A stretch of 64,000 nucleotides of DNA from Otatea glauca (GCA_036346275.1 CM070713.1:60445567-60509566), one strand, 5' to 3'; positions 21,320 to 33,230 are shown, counted from the first letter of the stretch. Translations and numbers: made by a program. Notes: generated from the letters alone by a model not told the origin.

Positions 21320-22300
21320 TTGCTTGAAGAAGTCGATATAGGTAGCGGTGATAGGAAAAGACCAACTTTTGTCGGTACAAATTTAGATGTGAAATACAAA
21401 GAAGAGCTAATAAAAATACTTAGAAATTATAAAGATTGTTTCGCTTGGGAGTATCATGAAATGCCCGGATTAAGCCGTCAACTGGTGGAACATCGGCTAC
21501 CTATAAAATCGGGCTATCGGCCGTTTAAACAGTATCCCAGGCGTTTTAATCCAGCCTTGTACCAAGTCATAAAAGAAGAGATAGAACGATTGTTGCAAGC
21601 AAAGTTTATCAGGCCTTGCCGAAATCTGTTGAATGGGTTTCCAACATCGTTCGATGAATGAAGAAAAATGGAAAACTTGAGTATGTGTCGACTTTAGAGA
21701 CTTGAACAAAGCGGCGCCTAAAAGCGAATACCCTATGCCAATAGCCGATATGCTTATCGATCTTGCATCGAGAAACAAGATCATAAGCTTTACGGATGGT
21801 AATGCGGGTATAACGGATACTCATGGCGGCCGATATACCAAAGACAGACCTTGGATGTCGGTGCAATAGGGTTATTCGAGTGGTAGTAATGACTTTCGGC
21901 GAAAAGCGCTGGAGCAACCTACCGCGAGCAATGAATCTGATCTTCCACGATTTAATCGGCCACATCGTTGAAATTTATATAGATGATGTAGTGGTAAAAT
22001 CTGCAGAAGATTTCCAACATCTGGCCGACTTGGAGAGGGTGTTCAAAAACATAAAAGCGCACGGTTTGAAGATGAATCCTTACAAGTGTGCGTTCGGTGT
22101 GTCGACAGGACAGTTTTTAGGCTTTATGGTACATGAAAGGGGAATCGAAGTCAGCTAAACAAGGGTCAAAGCCATAGCCAATACTAAGCCACCAACATGT
22201 AAAAACGAATTACAAAAATTGATCGGCAAAATTAACTACCTCCGTCGGTTCATCTCGAACCTCTCTGGTAGGATCCGTGCTTTTACCCCATTGCTAAAGT
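21320..22300 (+). pseudogene. gypsy reverse transcriptase, broken
   Basis: Frame 21320-21661 has the RT entry: YKDCFAWEYHEMPGLSRQLV, GYRPFKQYPRRF and ALYQVIKEEIERLLQAKFIR. A damaged stretch follows (21660-21900) where DLNKA-like and TDGNAG-like remnants are seen. Frame 21823-22158 has the palm with HIVEIYIDDVVVKS, so the catalytic YIDD is intact, and then LGFMVHERGIEV. It is ended by stops at 22156 and elsewhere. Confidence 0.9.
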
Positions 22301-23220
22301 TAAAAGAAAACGAGGAATTTATATGGGGAGCCGATCAGCAGAAAGCTTTTGACGAAGTAAAAAGGTATTTATCCAACCCTCCAGTCCTGGCTGCACCGAA
22401 AAAAGGTATTCCCTTCAAATTGTATGTCTCGGCTGAAGAAGATACTATTGGAGCTGTTTTGGCGCAAGAGGTACATGGTAAAGAGAAGGTTATCTTTTAT
22501 TTAAGCCGACGGTTGCTAGATGCAGAAGTCAGGTACCCTTTTATCGAAAAACTATGTTTATCATTGTACTTCTCATGCACAAAGCTAAGGCACTACATAC
22601 TAGCATCGGCTTGTAAAGTTATCTGCAAAACCGATGTCATAAAATATATATTGTCAGCTCCAATTTTGCGAGGTCGACTTGGCAAATGGGCTTACGCCTT
22701 GGTCGAGTTCGACTTATCATACGAATCGGCCAAAGCAGTCAAAGGACAAGTCCTAGCCGATTTCATAACAGGACATGACACAGCGGCAAACTTAGTCTTG
22801 GTGGCACCATGGCAGTTGTTCTTTGATGGATCGGTATGCGAGGAAGGATATGGTATCGGTATTGTACTCACTTCACCTAGAGGACATAGCTTCGAATTTG
22901 CATTAGGCTAAATAGCGATGTTCAAACAACCGGGCGAGTCTGAAGCATTACTCAAAGGCTTACGGTTGTTGGAAAATATTGGAGTAAGTCTTTGTTAAGG
23001 CATATGGTGATTCACTATTAGTAGTACAACAAATAAAAGGAGAATACCAATGTCGAGATGAAGTGCTATTAAAATATTTAGGGCAATGCACAGAAATCAT
23101 CGACTCTTTTGCATCATTTTCTATCGGTCATGTTCCTCGAGAATTGAACGATAGAGCCAATGCTTTGGCCCAACAAGCATCAGGGTATAAAGATGTTGGC
23201 GAAGTCGAAAGCGAATCGTA
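22219..23220 (+). pseudogene. gypsy RT thumb, RNase H and second RNase H
   Basis: Frame 22219-22911 runs from IGKINYLRRFISNLSGRIRA (RT thumb) through RNase H (FKLYVSAEEDTIGAVLAQ, VIFYLSRRLLDAE) into the second RNase H (WQLFFDGSVCEEGYGIGIVL). It is then closed by a stop. The second RNase H continues in other frames (AYGDSLLVVQQIKGEYQC, then GHVPRELNDRANALAQ). This tandem arrangement is the Tat-lineage signature also seen in the element at 1-9023. Confidence 0.88.
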
Positions 23221-23319
23221 GATAAAGCAATAATGTGCACGGATATTCTGATTGGAGGGCGCAAATAAAAGACTATCTAGTCAACCCATCTAAGCCGAGC
23301 GGAGCGAAGGATACGGCAA

Positions 23320-24470
23320 CAAGCATTGAAATGCGTTATCATGGACGATATACTGTATTATCGGACTATGGAAGGCTTGTTGCTAAGATGTCTTGAGGTT
23401 GAAGAAGCCCGAGTGGCGATGGGTGAAGTGCATGAAGGCATTTGTGGTTCTCATCAATCGGCACATAAAATGAAATGGATGCTTAGGCGGACGAGGTTAT
23501 TTTGGCCGACAATGCTAGAGGATTGCTTCAAATATTACAAAGGATGTCGACATGTCAAAAGTTTGGCAACATACAACTAGCACCGACATCGGCTTTGCAT
23601 CCAATTATCAAACCTTGGCCGTTCGGAGGTTGGGAATAGATATAATCGGCCAAATATTTCTGCTTGAGTAAAGGCCATAAATTTATTTTGGCGCAACCGA
23701 TTATTTCTCAAAATGGGTCAAGCTATACCGCTCAAGAAGGTGACTAGCGTTGAGGCGATTAATTTTGTGAATGAACATATCGTCCATCGGTTTGGAATAC
23801 CACAAACAATCACGACCGATCAAGGTACGGTATTCATGTCTAACGAGTTTCAAGGTTATGCAACGAGTCTAGGATCAAATTGTTAAACTCTTCGCGTATA
23901 CGCTCGGGCCAATGGACAGCCGAGTCGTCTAATAAAACACTAATCAAGTTAATCAAAAGAAAAATTGATGAGAAACCAAGGAATTGGCATTCGACTCTAT
24001 CGAGTCACTTTGGGCTTATCGGCTATCTTATCACGGGCGACAAAACTTTCACCATACCAATTGGTGTATGGACAAGAAGCCGTTCTACCTGTGGAGATCA
24101 ATATTGAGTCAATACGAATAGCCAGACAAAATGGTTTGTCGGCTCAAGATTACAATGATTTAATGGTCGACAGCTTGGATGAGTTAGCGGAGTTACGTTT
24201 GGCAACGCTTGATCGGCTTAAGAATAATAAGATCAGAGTTGCAAGAGCATATAATAAAAAAGTCGTGCCTAAATCTTTTGATCTAGCCGATTTGGTATGG
24301 AAAACAATACTGCCTATTGGCTCGAAAGATAACCGATTTGGAAAATGGTCGCCTACGTGGGAAGGGCCATATAAAATTAATCGGCTAGTCGGTGGAAATT
24401 CGTATTTCTTTGGAAACACTCGAAAGTGCATGCTACAAAAGCTATTAATGGCAAGTATTTGAAGAAATAC
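23320..24470 (+). pseudogene. gypsy integrase
   Basis: Frame 23326-23580 holds the HHCC zinc finger (VHEGICGSHQSAHKMKWML, then FKYYKGCRHV). The catalytic core at about 23600-23900 is frameshifted; GIDIIG, ATDYFSKW and ITTDQGTVF mark the first two Asp positions. Frame 23965-24462 gives the C-terminal part: LSPYQLVYGQEAVLPVEI, then FGKWSPTWEGPYKIN. A one-residue drift at the end makes the stop position uncertain. Confidence 0.88.
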
Positions 24471-24660
24471 TACCCTAGTGTGCAGGTGAGCCTAGCCGAT
24501 TAAAGGTTTTGTTCAAAGCGAGATTAACACGATGTTGTTAATCGGTTGAAAGGATTGCAAACTCTAAACATAAAATATGAATCGGTTAAGCGACGATTAC
24601 AAACATAACAAGTTACAAAGCATTGAATAAACATTGAGCAAATGTTTTCAAAATAACGAT
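24471..24660. other. Post-pol spacer
   Basis: Untranslated zone between integrase stop and the 3' end of the antisense gene. No motif seen. Confidence 0.4.
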
Positions 24661-27549
24661 AAAAATTACATTTGAGACTTAATATCGGATGTCGGAATCG
24701 GGAAGAGTTGCGCCTAAAGCCGACAAAGCACCTGCTGCCTTTGCAATAATTTCTTGGATTTCATCAAGCGGCGATCATCATCTTTTGCATTTAGAGCATC
24801 GGCTTGACTTTGGCGATTAGCCGTCACATTGTCGGCGGCCACGCAATGCTCGATTTTGCTCCTTGGCTCGACTTGATTATTTCCAAGCTTTGTTGACCTT
24901 CTCGATTTGTTTTTCCAATTTGGCGGTTCTTCAAGGAGAAGTTTCTTCGTTTTTCTAACTTGGAGAGGACTCTTTCGTCGACTTAAGTTCTTGAGCATCG
25001 TATCGAACTTACGCTTTTGGCTCTAGCATCGACAACCAATTCATTGAAGTTTACGATCGGCTTCTTGGGCTTGCGGCCGAATCCTTGCTTGAGCTGCCTC
25101 CACATCGGACTTCCTTTCGTCCAAATGGCACACAGATTAAGAGAGCGACCATCGCTTCGGAGGTAGGTCGGCCGGCAACCGCCATGGCATCACGAATGGG
25201 TTGGCTATTGGTGGGATCTCTGATTGTGGCCTTGTAACCAGATCAAAAAGCTTGTTGAGTTTTTCTTTCATACCAGGCTCAGAAGTCACCACAGCCGATG
25301 CTTCTTTCGAAACTTGCAGAATCTTCCTGATCTCGGCATCGTAGTCATCGATAGCCATGATCTACGGGTCATCGAGATCGGCTAAAGAAAATCCTAGCAA
25401 ATTTGTTGGATCGATGACTCGGTAGATCTGCGATTGGAGCAATTGGGGTCGGTTGTAATGCGTGGGTCGGCAGTTGATAAGTTTGGAAGATCGGCTAGGA
25501 TCTTGCGACTTGGCGGATGCGTTGGCTAAAAGAAAAATATGGAGTGAGCCAACACGTTTAAAACTTTCAAAGATTTACATTCATTCGAAAAGTCACGATC
25601 ACCTACCGCTCCGTAGCCGATGTTGTCGGATAACTCTCCCCACTCTGCTCAAGAGGTTTAGGGGCCTTTTTGGCAGCGGCCTTAGTATACTTTCGTTTCT
25701 TCTTTGAAAATTTGTCAGGCAAATGACTTGGTTAACTAAAGGATAATTCTATATAAAAAGCCGACAATAAAGAAACTTACTGGGTTATTTTTGCTTCTCC
25801 AAATCCGACAAAGATGGGCTTTGTATGCCCAAGGATCCTGACGCATAACCGTAATAATGACTGACTTGTGATTGTCTTTTGGGTTGCTTATCACCCGATG
25901 GAGCCAAAGTGCTTGTCTTCTACAAAAGGTAAAAACCAAGTTAGATACGAAATCAAAATCCGGACAGAAGTCAGAATTGAAGTTATGGAAAATTTGGATT
26001 CTAAGCCGATACCTCACTAGGAACACCTATATTCGTGTTAGTATAGCCTGATGATGAGGTATCACTGCTAGAGTTGACATTAGATACTAGCGTCGGCTCC
26101 GGGAGATTCGGGAAAAACTCAGCAATGATATTAGACGGAGACTTTGACCGATATAAAGCATTTGCAATAACAGACCACCATCTTGTATAACCTCCCGCTC
26201 GTCGGTATTTAGAAAGAAGTCTGTGCGAGTTTGAATCATGAGGTCATCGGCTACCTCAAGAACAATTTCGGCGGAAGTAATACTGCGAACTCTAGCTCTC
26301 GGCTCAAGCCGATCAAGGAGTTGGAGACTTGGAATTATTTGACCAAAACCAAGTTGCCTCGCATAAATTGATGGATGATAAAACTCGTAAGATGGCTGGA
26401 AAGTCCGATTCCTTGTATGAAGACCAGCATGAAGAACACAAGGGGAAATAAAGATTTTATATAGGTCAAGAGTCTCAGGGACATAGCAGCTTCGGATTCT
26501 AGTTGAAGAAATGAAGGCCATGGGAAATCACCACTTCTTTGTAGCTAAAAAGTCTCTTTGTCTCGGATCTGTATCACTCAAATTTAGAAAAAGGACAAGT
26601 ATTTCCTTGAATCAATTTGCTGTGATTTTGGTTTCATTGCTGAGCACATGATGAATCGTTAAGCCAAACGATCGGCCGCTTGATATCGAGGAATGGCATT
26701 TTCTTCGTTGTCCTCTCTTGGGAAGGTGTGTCTTGGTAGGCTCCAAGTCAAATGGTCGGCTAAAAAGCAATATAGCGGACTTGTATAAACCACAGCGGCC
26801 CGCCTACATTCCCCACGATAAAATCGCGAAGCGATGTATAATCGACTCGATGACATGCATCATTTGATACACTGCTCCTAGAAAAGTTTTCCCTAAAGCC
26901 AGCCGACGGCCTTCCACCAGTCCTTCAGCGATTGTTTGATATACTTGGGTTGGCCCTAGTGAAGCACCGCAGAATAGAAATCGGTCTAGCCAAAGATTAA
27001 GAAAAGCGACATGCTCTTCATCCGATACTAGACCATTTATCTTGTTATTATTGGCTATATATTTAGACCATCCCTCACCCTTAGCTTTGAATCAATTTGT
27101 ACTTGGGTTTGCACTGAAGGCGATACTTGTTCCCCATCGGCCTCAAGCGCAAATCGAGCAACATCTAACAAAGTCGGACCAACCATGCCAATACGAAACA
27201 TGAAGGCGTTAAAAGAATCCGACCAAAAATAACAAGCCGTGGCCACTAAGGGCTCATTGGCCTCTGGATCGGCTAAACTTAAGGGGATGCATTCCGCTAT
27301 TCCCATCCTCTCCCAAAACTCCCTTTTTTGGGTTGCTACTCGTCTATACCAACTCTTCCATCCTTTGAGTGCAGTCGGCCAAGCTCTAAAACTCTTACTC
27401 CAACCCTCAATATTATACCCTCTAGCCGATAAGGGGAGACGAGTTACTTCTTGATCAACAATTGTGGCTGCATTTAAATTCCCTAATGGTCCGAGGAAAA
27501 ACTGATCGACGCTGTGTGGAATAGGAATAAGTACCTGTGAGGGATCCAT
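24660..27549 (-). pseudogene. Antisense gene of gypsy element encoding a plant mobile domain (PMD) protein with coiled-coil tail
   Basis: On the minus strand, frame 27055-27549 starts MDPSQVLIPIPHSVDQFFLG and contains CYFWSDSFNAFMF followed by GPTLLDV, the PMD signature. It continues after a stop as EHVAFLNLWLDRFLFCG, then LALGKTFLGAVYQMMH. Frame 26087-26521 adds EFYHPSIYARQLGFGQIIPS, another PMD block. Frames near 25137-25358 and 24714-24998 are charged and helix-forming, probably the coiled-coil tail. PMD proteins occur both as host silencing/development factors and inside plant transposons. Several stops, or unrecognised introns, interrupt this copy. The gene reads toward the integrase, like the antisense ORF at 1-965. 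Confidence 0.7.
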
Positions 27550-27865
27550 TCAGCCGATCTTGAGTCACAAGCCGATTGAAGCGGGATAGTTGTGCTAACG
27601 AGAGGGCAAAAGAACAAAAGCCGATTATGAGTATAGCGAGAGCTTGTGCAGTGAAGAATAGCAGAGATGGGGTCCGCATTTTGTAGCGGTGAAAATTTGA
27701 AGAGGCGGGAGGTGAATTTTAAAAGGCGTAAGCAGTTAAAACGCACTACCAGCATGTCAGAAATTTGCGGCGCAAATAAAGCAGCAGTTAATGGGTGAAG
27801 ATCAAACGTTAGCCGATTGAATAAGCCGATAATCGTGATTTTTGACAGATGACAAAGTCATCTCT
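27550..27865. other. Region between antisense-gene start and polypurine tract
   Basis: It probably contains the promoter and 5' leader of the antisense gene on the minus strand, judging only by position. No TATA box that I trust was found. Confidence 0.35.
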
Positions 27866-27880
27866 CAAAATGGGGGCATA
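27866..27880 (+). other. Polypurine tract before right LTR
   Basis: CAAAATGGGGGCATA directly precedes the TG start of the right LTR, the expected place for plus-strand DNA priming. Confidence 0.75.
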
Positions 27881-28525
27881 TGTTTGCACTAAAATTCGGC
27901 AAGTTTATCCAAATCAGGCAATAAAATCAAAGATACGGGAACTAACGAAGGATTAGAAAGAATCAGAGATATTTGGTAAGCGCAAGATTCTAAAGGAAAA
28001 ATCGTCCAAGATAAGGCCGATCTGATCACGGACTCAAAGCGTGTTGTAGTAGGACACGATCGGCCTAAGGGTATAAAAGAAGAGCCAAAGCAAGGCGCAA
28101 AGGATATCAACACAACACAATCAACTAGCTTTTACTTTTCATCTACTTTTCACATCGACTAGGAGTAGTTCTTGTAATTTAGCCTTTGTAATCGATTTTG
28201 ATCAATAAAGTTGCGCATCGCCGATTGTTGATCATCCTCGATTACACCTGTGTTTGGTTTATTACGATTTTGTTGCGCATCGCCTTCTTGAATTGATCGC
28301 CTTTATCCTCCGATTAGCCTTAATCGGCTAGTTAGATTTATCCCTTGATCTTGATCGGCTTTAAACTGATCGAGTTTAAGCCGATTGATCTTAACGATCG
28401 GCTTTGTTTGAATTTTATTGTTTTTTACCTTGTCGATTCTGAGTCAAATCGACCGCACGTTCTGAACCGGTGTTAAATGCGGTGTCTTCACGTCGAAACC
28501 CTACATCAAGTTTTTGACGCCAACA
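27881..28525 (+). repeat. Right (3') LTR of large gypsy element, 645 bp
   Basis: It begins TGTTTGCACTAAAATTCGG and ends TTTTTGACGCCAACA. It differs from the left LTR by scattered substitutions and a few 1-3-bp indels. It is followed by target duplication AATAC (28526-28530). Confidence 0.93.
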
Positions 28526-28639
28526 AATACTAACCAAAAGGAAAAAAAAATGATAAGAGCTAAGTTATAAAGCACAATGACTTGTTGGAGCTAGCTTTCC
28601 ACCTCAAAACACACAGTGAAATCGAGGAACAAAAGTAAC

Positions 28640-28867
28640 TGTTGAGAAACCCTAAAGCCCACCGAAGGCCCATGTGGTCCCTAATGCCGAAACCCTAGAG
28701 AGCGCTATAAAAGGAGGAGGGGGGGTCCCCCCCATGTACAGAGAATTCATTAGCAATAAAGAATTTCCGCTTTCGCTCTCCCTAAACACGTGTGTCTCTC
28801 TCTTTCTGTTCTCCACTTCAGATCTGTTCGGGAACCCCGGACTATTCGATAGCGAGGTTCCTCAACA
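28640..28867 (+). repeat. 5' LTR of copia element (228 bp)
   Basis: It runs from TGTTGAGAAACCCTAAAGCC to GCGAGGTTCCTCAACA. It contains GCTATAAAAGGAGG (TATA box at about 28704-28711) and a GGGGGGGTCCCCCCC stretch absent from the 3' LTR. Confidence 0.93.
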
Positions 28868-30840
28868 CGTTATCAGCACGAAGCTCTACCGGAGATCAGA
28901 TTGAAAAGGTGAGAAAAGGTGGGAATTCGACGATTGAATCTAATCGCTGTCGTTTCTATGCATGCATCTAACCCTCGCATCTAAATCGTCGTCACGTGGC
29001 AAGAAGCTACACGACATGAAGCTCTGAGACAAAATTACTGTTCATTCAAAAAAAAAAAGTATGGCGCTCGAAGCGCGCCGCTTTGGCCGCCGTGCTCGCG
29101 ACGCGTCGTCGCCTCGGCCTCGGCGCTCGGCTCGCGACCTTGGCGCATGCCACTGTCGCGCCCTCGCCGCCCGACGAAGCCGCGCCCGGTGGCTGCAGCG
29201 GCACTCGATCTGGCCGTCTCGTGCTCGCGCCCGGCGGCGACGACAAACGCTCGGCTTCGGCCGACCGGTGACCCTCGCCTCGCGATCGTCGCTCGAAGAA
29301 ACTGCCGCCTCGGCCCGCGTCCGCCGCCGCACGCAGCCGCGCCGCCGCCGCCGTGCGCCTCGGCTCCTTCGGCGCCGCAAGACGAAGCCCCCACCAATGG
29401 CTAGGCACGCAGCGACCGCCGCCGTGGCGCCTCGGTCGTGCTGGCCGCGCCGCTCAGGAAGACCGCCGCCGGCCGGCTCGAAGAATCCGCAGCACCGCCC
29501 TTTTGCTCGGCGAGGCGGGCGGCTGCGCTTCTCTTCTTCTTGCGGCTCGCAGCCGGCTAGCGCGCCGCGCCCCGGCCGCGCTCGCGCACGCCTGCCCGGC
29601 CGCGCCGGCCCCACGCATAGCGGCGGCGGCGATCGCCCAAGCCATCCGTCCGCCGTGCCACACTCGAGAAGTGGCGGCGCCCGCCCCAGGCGGCCGCCGT
29701 TCGCCGCTCGTTCTTGGCTCGAAGCCGTCGCCGTCGCCGTCGTCTCGACCTCCGGCCCGCGCCCGCCGCCATGCCGTCGCCCGGCGGCGTCGCCGCCGGA
29801 CTTCATCTTGTTGCCGCTCGGCCAGAGCCGCATCCGTACACCGCCTGCGGCGCCTGCTGCCGCCTCCGTCGCCGCGCGCGTTGCCCCTTGGTCGGTCTTG
29901 GCAAAGCCGCCACGCCGCAGCAGCTCGACCTCGCGCCACACCGCCGCCGCCGCCGGCCTCGCGCCCGCCGCGCGCCTGAAGCCTCCGCCCGCGTGGCGTC
30001 GCCGCCGGCTCGGCGCTCGGCCCGGCCGACCTCGGCCTCGCGATGCCGCTGCTGGCCTCGGCCTCCGGCCGCTTCGTAGCGCCGCCGGCGCGGCCTCGCG
30101 AGAGCCGTCGCCCGGCCTCGGCCTCCGGCCCTTCCGCCGAGCCTCCGCGCGCTCCGTCGCCATTGCCACGGTTTCGGCTCGAAGCCGCCGGCCGCCGCCA
30201 CAGTCTCGACCCGCCCGCTCGCCCGCGCTGCGGCCGCCAGCGCCTCGGTTTTCCGGCGCCGCGCATTGGCCTTCCGTCCGGGCTCCGGCTCGCGACCGCC
30301 GAGCCGTCGCCGGCCCTCTGACCCAGCTGCGTCGCCGACTAACCTCAAAGCCGTGCGTAACGCAGACTTCCTCCCCGCCGGCCCTGCGCTCACGCATGAA
30401 AACAAAAAGAAAAGCGTAGTGCACGGGAGAAGAAACAAAGAAAAGGAGGGAAGCAGTGGCAGCGGCGGCTAGGGGAAACCCTAGCCGCGCGCTGTGCCCG
30501 ACCGGGAGCAGGCCAAGTGGGCCAAGCGGGAAATGGGCAAGGCCCATGGGCGGTTCGACTGTAAGAAAGAAAAGAAAAAGAAAAGAAAAGAAAGGAGAAA
30601 AAAAGAGAAAATTGCGAGAAAATTTTGAAAAATTGCGGAAAATCAAGAAGATTTATTTGGCTCTGTTTTTAATTTTTGTCTTTATTTCTCTGCTTTATGA
30701 ATTTTCTTTATGAATTTTGAATCTGTTGCTTTATTTAAGATATTGCAATGCATAGCAATTTAATTTTTTGCACTTTATGCTTATTGCAACCATTTTCTAT
30801 TAGATTACACTTGATAATCTAATGTCGGAATTTTGAAATC
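28868..30840 (+). other. Primer site and long GC-rich leader with a 452-codon sense ORF
   Basis: CGTTATCAGCACGAAGCTCT after the LTR is the primer-binding region. From 29060 to 30470 the leader is extremely GC- and CpG-rich. A sense ORF (29061-30419) and longer antisense frames cross it. The predicted peptide is Arg/Pro/Ala/Ser-rich without a known domain, and CGGCCTCGGCCTCCGGCC-type words recur (30000-30130). Frames are open in most phases, so coding is unproven. The flanks (28890-29040 and 30480-30840) match the leader flanks of the sister element, but the GC cores differ in length (1.4 against 0.8 kb). Confidence 0.5.
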
Positions 30841-31030
30841 ATGAATCGTGAATCGTGAGTTTGAAGAACTGGCCCCGCACGGTCAGAACTACCTCACTTG
30901 GGCATCGGACTTGAAGATAGTTCTTGGGGGCAAGAAGCTCCGTGCTGCGATTGGTCTAGAGTCCTCGCGGGCCTTGAAACCTACCATCGAGCAGAACGAT
31001 CAAACCAAGCACTGCCGTTTAAATGCATGA
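30841..31030 (+). pseudogene. copia gag remnant, N-terminus only
   Basis: NREFEELAPHGQN, then YLTWASDLKIVLGGKKLR, matches the gag start of the sister element, but the in-frame ATG is replaced (the nearest ATG at 30841 runs into a stop). The match ends after about 55 residues at EQNDQ. The rest of capsid and the CCHC knuckle are deleted, and the sequence resumes in the region before protease at about 31020. Confidence 0.85.
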
Positions 31031-31240
31031 ATCGCATTTTCTTTTAGATTATGGTTGTTAGCATTTTCTTTTGAATAATGAATTGTAAGCTCTAGAAGAG
31101 CGTACTTCTTTCATGAATAAATACGCAATTTATTCTTTATTCCAGTATTCTTAATTTTTGCAAGTAATATTTGGATTGTTTTTGCCTCTATCTGATTAGA
31201 ATTATATTTCTTTTATCTAGAAATCGTGTAGCGCCCAAAT
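31031..31240. other. gag-protease junction, AT-rich
   Basis: Homologous (reverse orientation) to 13520-13720 in the sister element, including the AATAAATTGC and AATTCTTTATTC words. No open frame. Confidence 0.5.
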
Positions 31241-31640
31241 GGAAGAGATATGCATTGTTGATAGTGGCACAACAAATACCATCTTAAGAGAGTCTAAGTA
31301 TTTCCAATCGATCACGAAGAACATTTGGAAAGATTACTACGATCGCGAAGCGACTCATATGTAATCGGCTCGGGAAGAGCCACAATTATATTGCCTATGG
31401 GTACAACTTTGGTAATTGAAGAAGCCCTTTGTACCTGAATCAGCGCACTCTCTTAAGCTTTAAAGACATCCGCGCCAATGGTTTTCACGTAGAAACCAAT
31501 GAAGAAAATGGCAAAGAATATTTGTGCATTGTGAAGCACGCGGTATGTGGAAAAATGGTATTAGAAAAATGTCCCTCATATGAATCTGGGTTGTACTACG
31601 AATATTCATGCACCAAGTGTATACTTCCTTGAAAGCTGCT
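31240..31640 (+). pseudogene. copia protease and gag-pre-integrase region
   Basis: MEEICIVDSGTTNTILRES at 31240-31295 contains the DSG active site, then frame is lost near 31325. Frame 31429-31632 (NQRTLLSFKDIRANGFHVET, ending KCILP) corresponds to the segment between protease and integrase. Confidence 0.82.
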
Positions 31641-31649
31641 TTTAGAAGC

Positions 31650-32400
31650 TCAATTATTTTCTTTATGGCATGGTAGATTAGGTCATCTGGTCTTAGAATG
31701 ATGAGAAATATAGTGAACAACTCACAAGGTCATGGCATTAACGTTAAGAATTTCCCGAATCATGAAGATTTTGTGTGCCCTGCATGTGCCACCGGGAAAT
31801 TAATAACTAGACCCTCTGTCATGAAAGTGCAAAGTGAAATCCTGCATTCTGGAACGCATCCAGGGGATATTTGCGGTCGATTCAGCCCTGTCGAGGGCCG
31901 TTTCGATACTTTATGGTGCTCATCGATGCTTCCTCGAAATGGTCGCATGTATGCTTGTTGTCAACAAGAAACCATGCTTTTGCAAAGGCGATCTCGCAGA
32001 TCATAAGAATTAAGAACGCTTTCCCTGATCATCGCGTGAAGTCCATTAGAATGGACAATGCCGGAGAATTTACTTCAAAGGCGTTTGATGATTATTGCAC
32101 GCAGAACGAGGATAGCGATTGAGCACTCCGCACCGCACGCTCATACGCGAAGCGGACTAGCGAAGCACTAATAAAGAGGATTAAGTTCATTGCCGGACCG
32201 CTTTTGCGAGTTGTAACTTGCCCAACACTTGTTGGGGACACGCGATCTGCACGCAGCAGCTCTTATCAATTTGGACCATCGGCCTACAACATCCATTCCC
32301 ATGCAACTTGTGCAGGATCATCCCGAAGATCTCCCATCTTAGAAAATTTGGGTGTATGGTATATGTACCTATACCACCCCTCGTGATTGCAATGGGCCCT
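31650..32400 (+). pseudogene. copia integrase
   Basis: The zinc finger is visible as LWHGRLGH followed by CPACATGK (31665-31805). The core is split over two frames (31698-32006 and 31871-32122) with VLIDASSKWSHVCLLSTRNH and RMDNAGEF. A further frame (32218 onward) has HLRKFGCMVYVPIPPL. Several small deletions and insertions compared with the sister copy disrupt it. Confidence 0.85.
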
Positions 32401-33230
32401 CTCCGCAAGTCAGGGATATCGTTGGTTATGAGTGCATCCATAATCGGTATTTGGAACCCATATTGGAGATTTGCATCTGACCAGTTCGTGATTGCATCTT
32501 TGCGAGGATCGCTTCCGTCATTAGGGAGAAATCAACCTTTGGATGAAAAATGCAGGAAATCATATGGCATTCCACTTTGGGATCCCGCACATGACCCCGC
32601 ACTAATGAAGCAAATCAAGAAGTCGAGAAGATAATTGATTTGCGAATTTAGCAAATGAACCTGCTGATCATTTTGTGATCGAAGGGCGTGGTTAAGTCGC
32701 ATGTACCCGCAAGGAATGCACCGAGAGGGTGGAAATACCAAAGAAAATAGAAGGTATCCCTCAACTTTGTTGAGGCCTCAAAGAAAAGAACGAGCAATCG
32801 GCTCCTCAAACCCAAAGTACCGGAGGCGTCTGAGAAAAGCGGCGAGAGGACTTACCACAACCGATCACGAAAATGCCCCAAGGAAAGAAGGGAGCAGTTG
32901 AGACACACTGGAAAGAAGCCAACAGAAAGGCAATTCCGGACTTGAATCTTCCATCGCAGAAGCCGTAGGAAATAATGTGTGCGCACACATAGGCGATGAA
33001 AAGCTAAAGGAACTTGCTCTGCGATAGGGAAAAGCAGTGAAGAGCAAGTAGAAGTGCATGAAGCACCCATGAAGAAATGGCCATAAACTTTGTAATAACG
33101 GGAGAATCCTGAATAGAGCAACGACCAACATTGATGCCTACTTGCAAAGAAGATTGCCTCGATCATTGATCATGATCCCGAGCTGCATCTCTCGCGAGTG
33201 CAAGAAAAGGCTAGATTGGGAAGAATGGAA
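32401..33230 (+). pseudogene. copia integrase C-terminus to RT linker
   Basis: Homologous on the plus strand to 11490-12340 of the sister element read in reverse. Remnants RKSGISLVMSASIIG and PLDEKC are readable. It is full of 1-2-base deletions and has no long frame. Antisense frames here are shadows. Confidence 0.7.

Larger units (their letters stand above)
17090..28525 (+). mobile_element. Ty3/gypsy (Tat-lineage type) element with both LTRs and antisense gene, 11.4 kb
   Basis: Left LTR 17090-17733 and right LTR 27881-28525 are nearly identical over their length and are flanked by the 5-bp duplication AATAC, proving one insertion event. The internal order on plus is primer site, gag (about 18700-19300), protease (about 20860-21060), RT (21320-22300), RNase H, second RNase H (about 22800-23220), integrase (23320-24470), then about 3.4 kb containing an antisense gene (27549 down to about 24660), and a polypurine tract before the right LTR. 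All ORFs are broken by stops and frameshifts. Layout and double RNase H point to the Tat lineage. Confidence 0.92.

Noticed and set aside
29042..30646. Minus-strand 534-codon frame over the copia leader
   Set aside because: Long because the region is extremely GC-rich; overlapping frames on both strands are equally open and the peptide is Arg/Gly/Ala low complexity.
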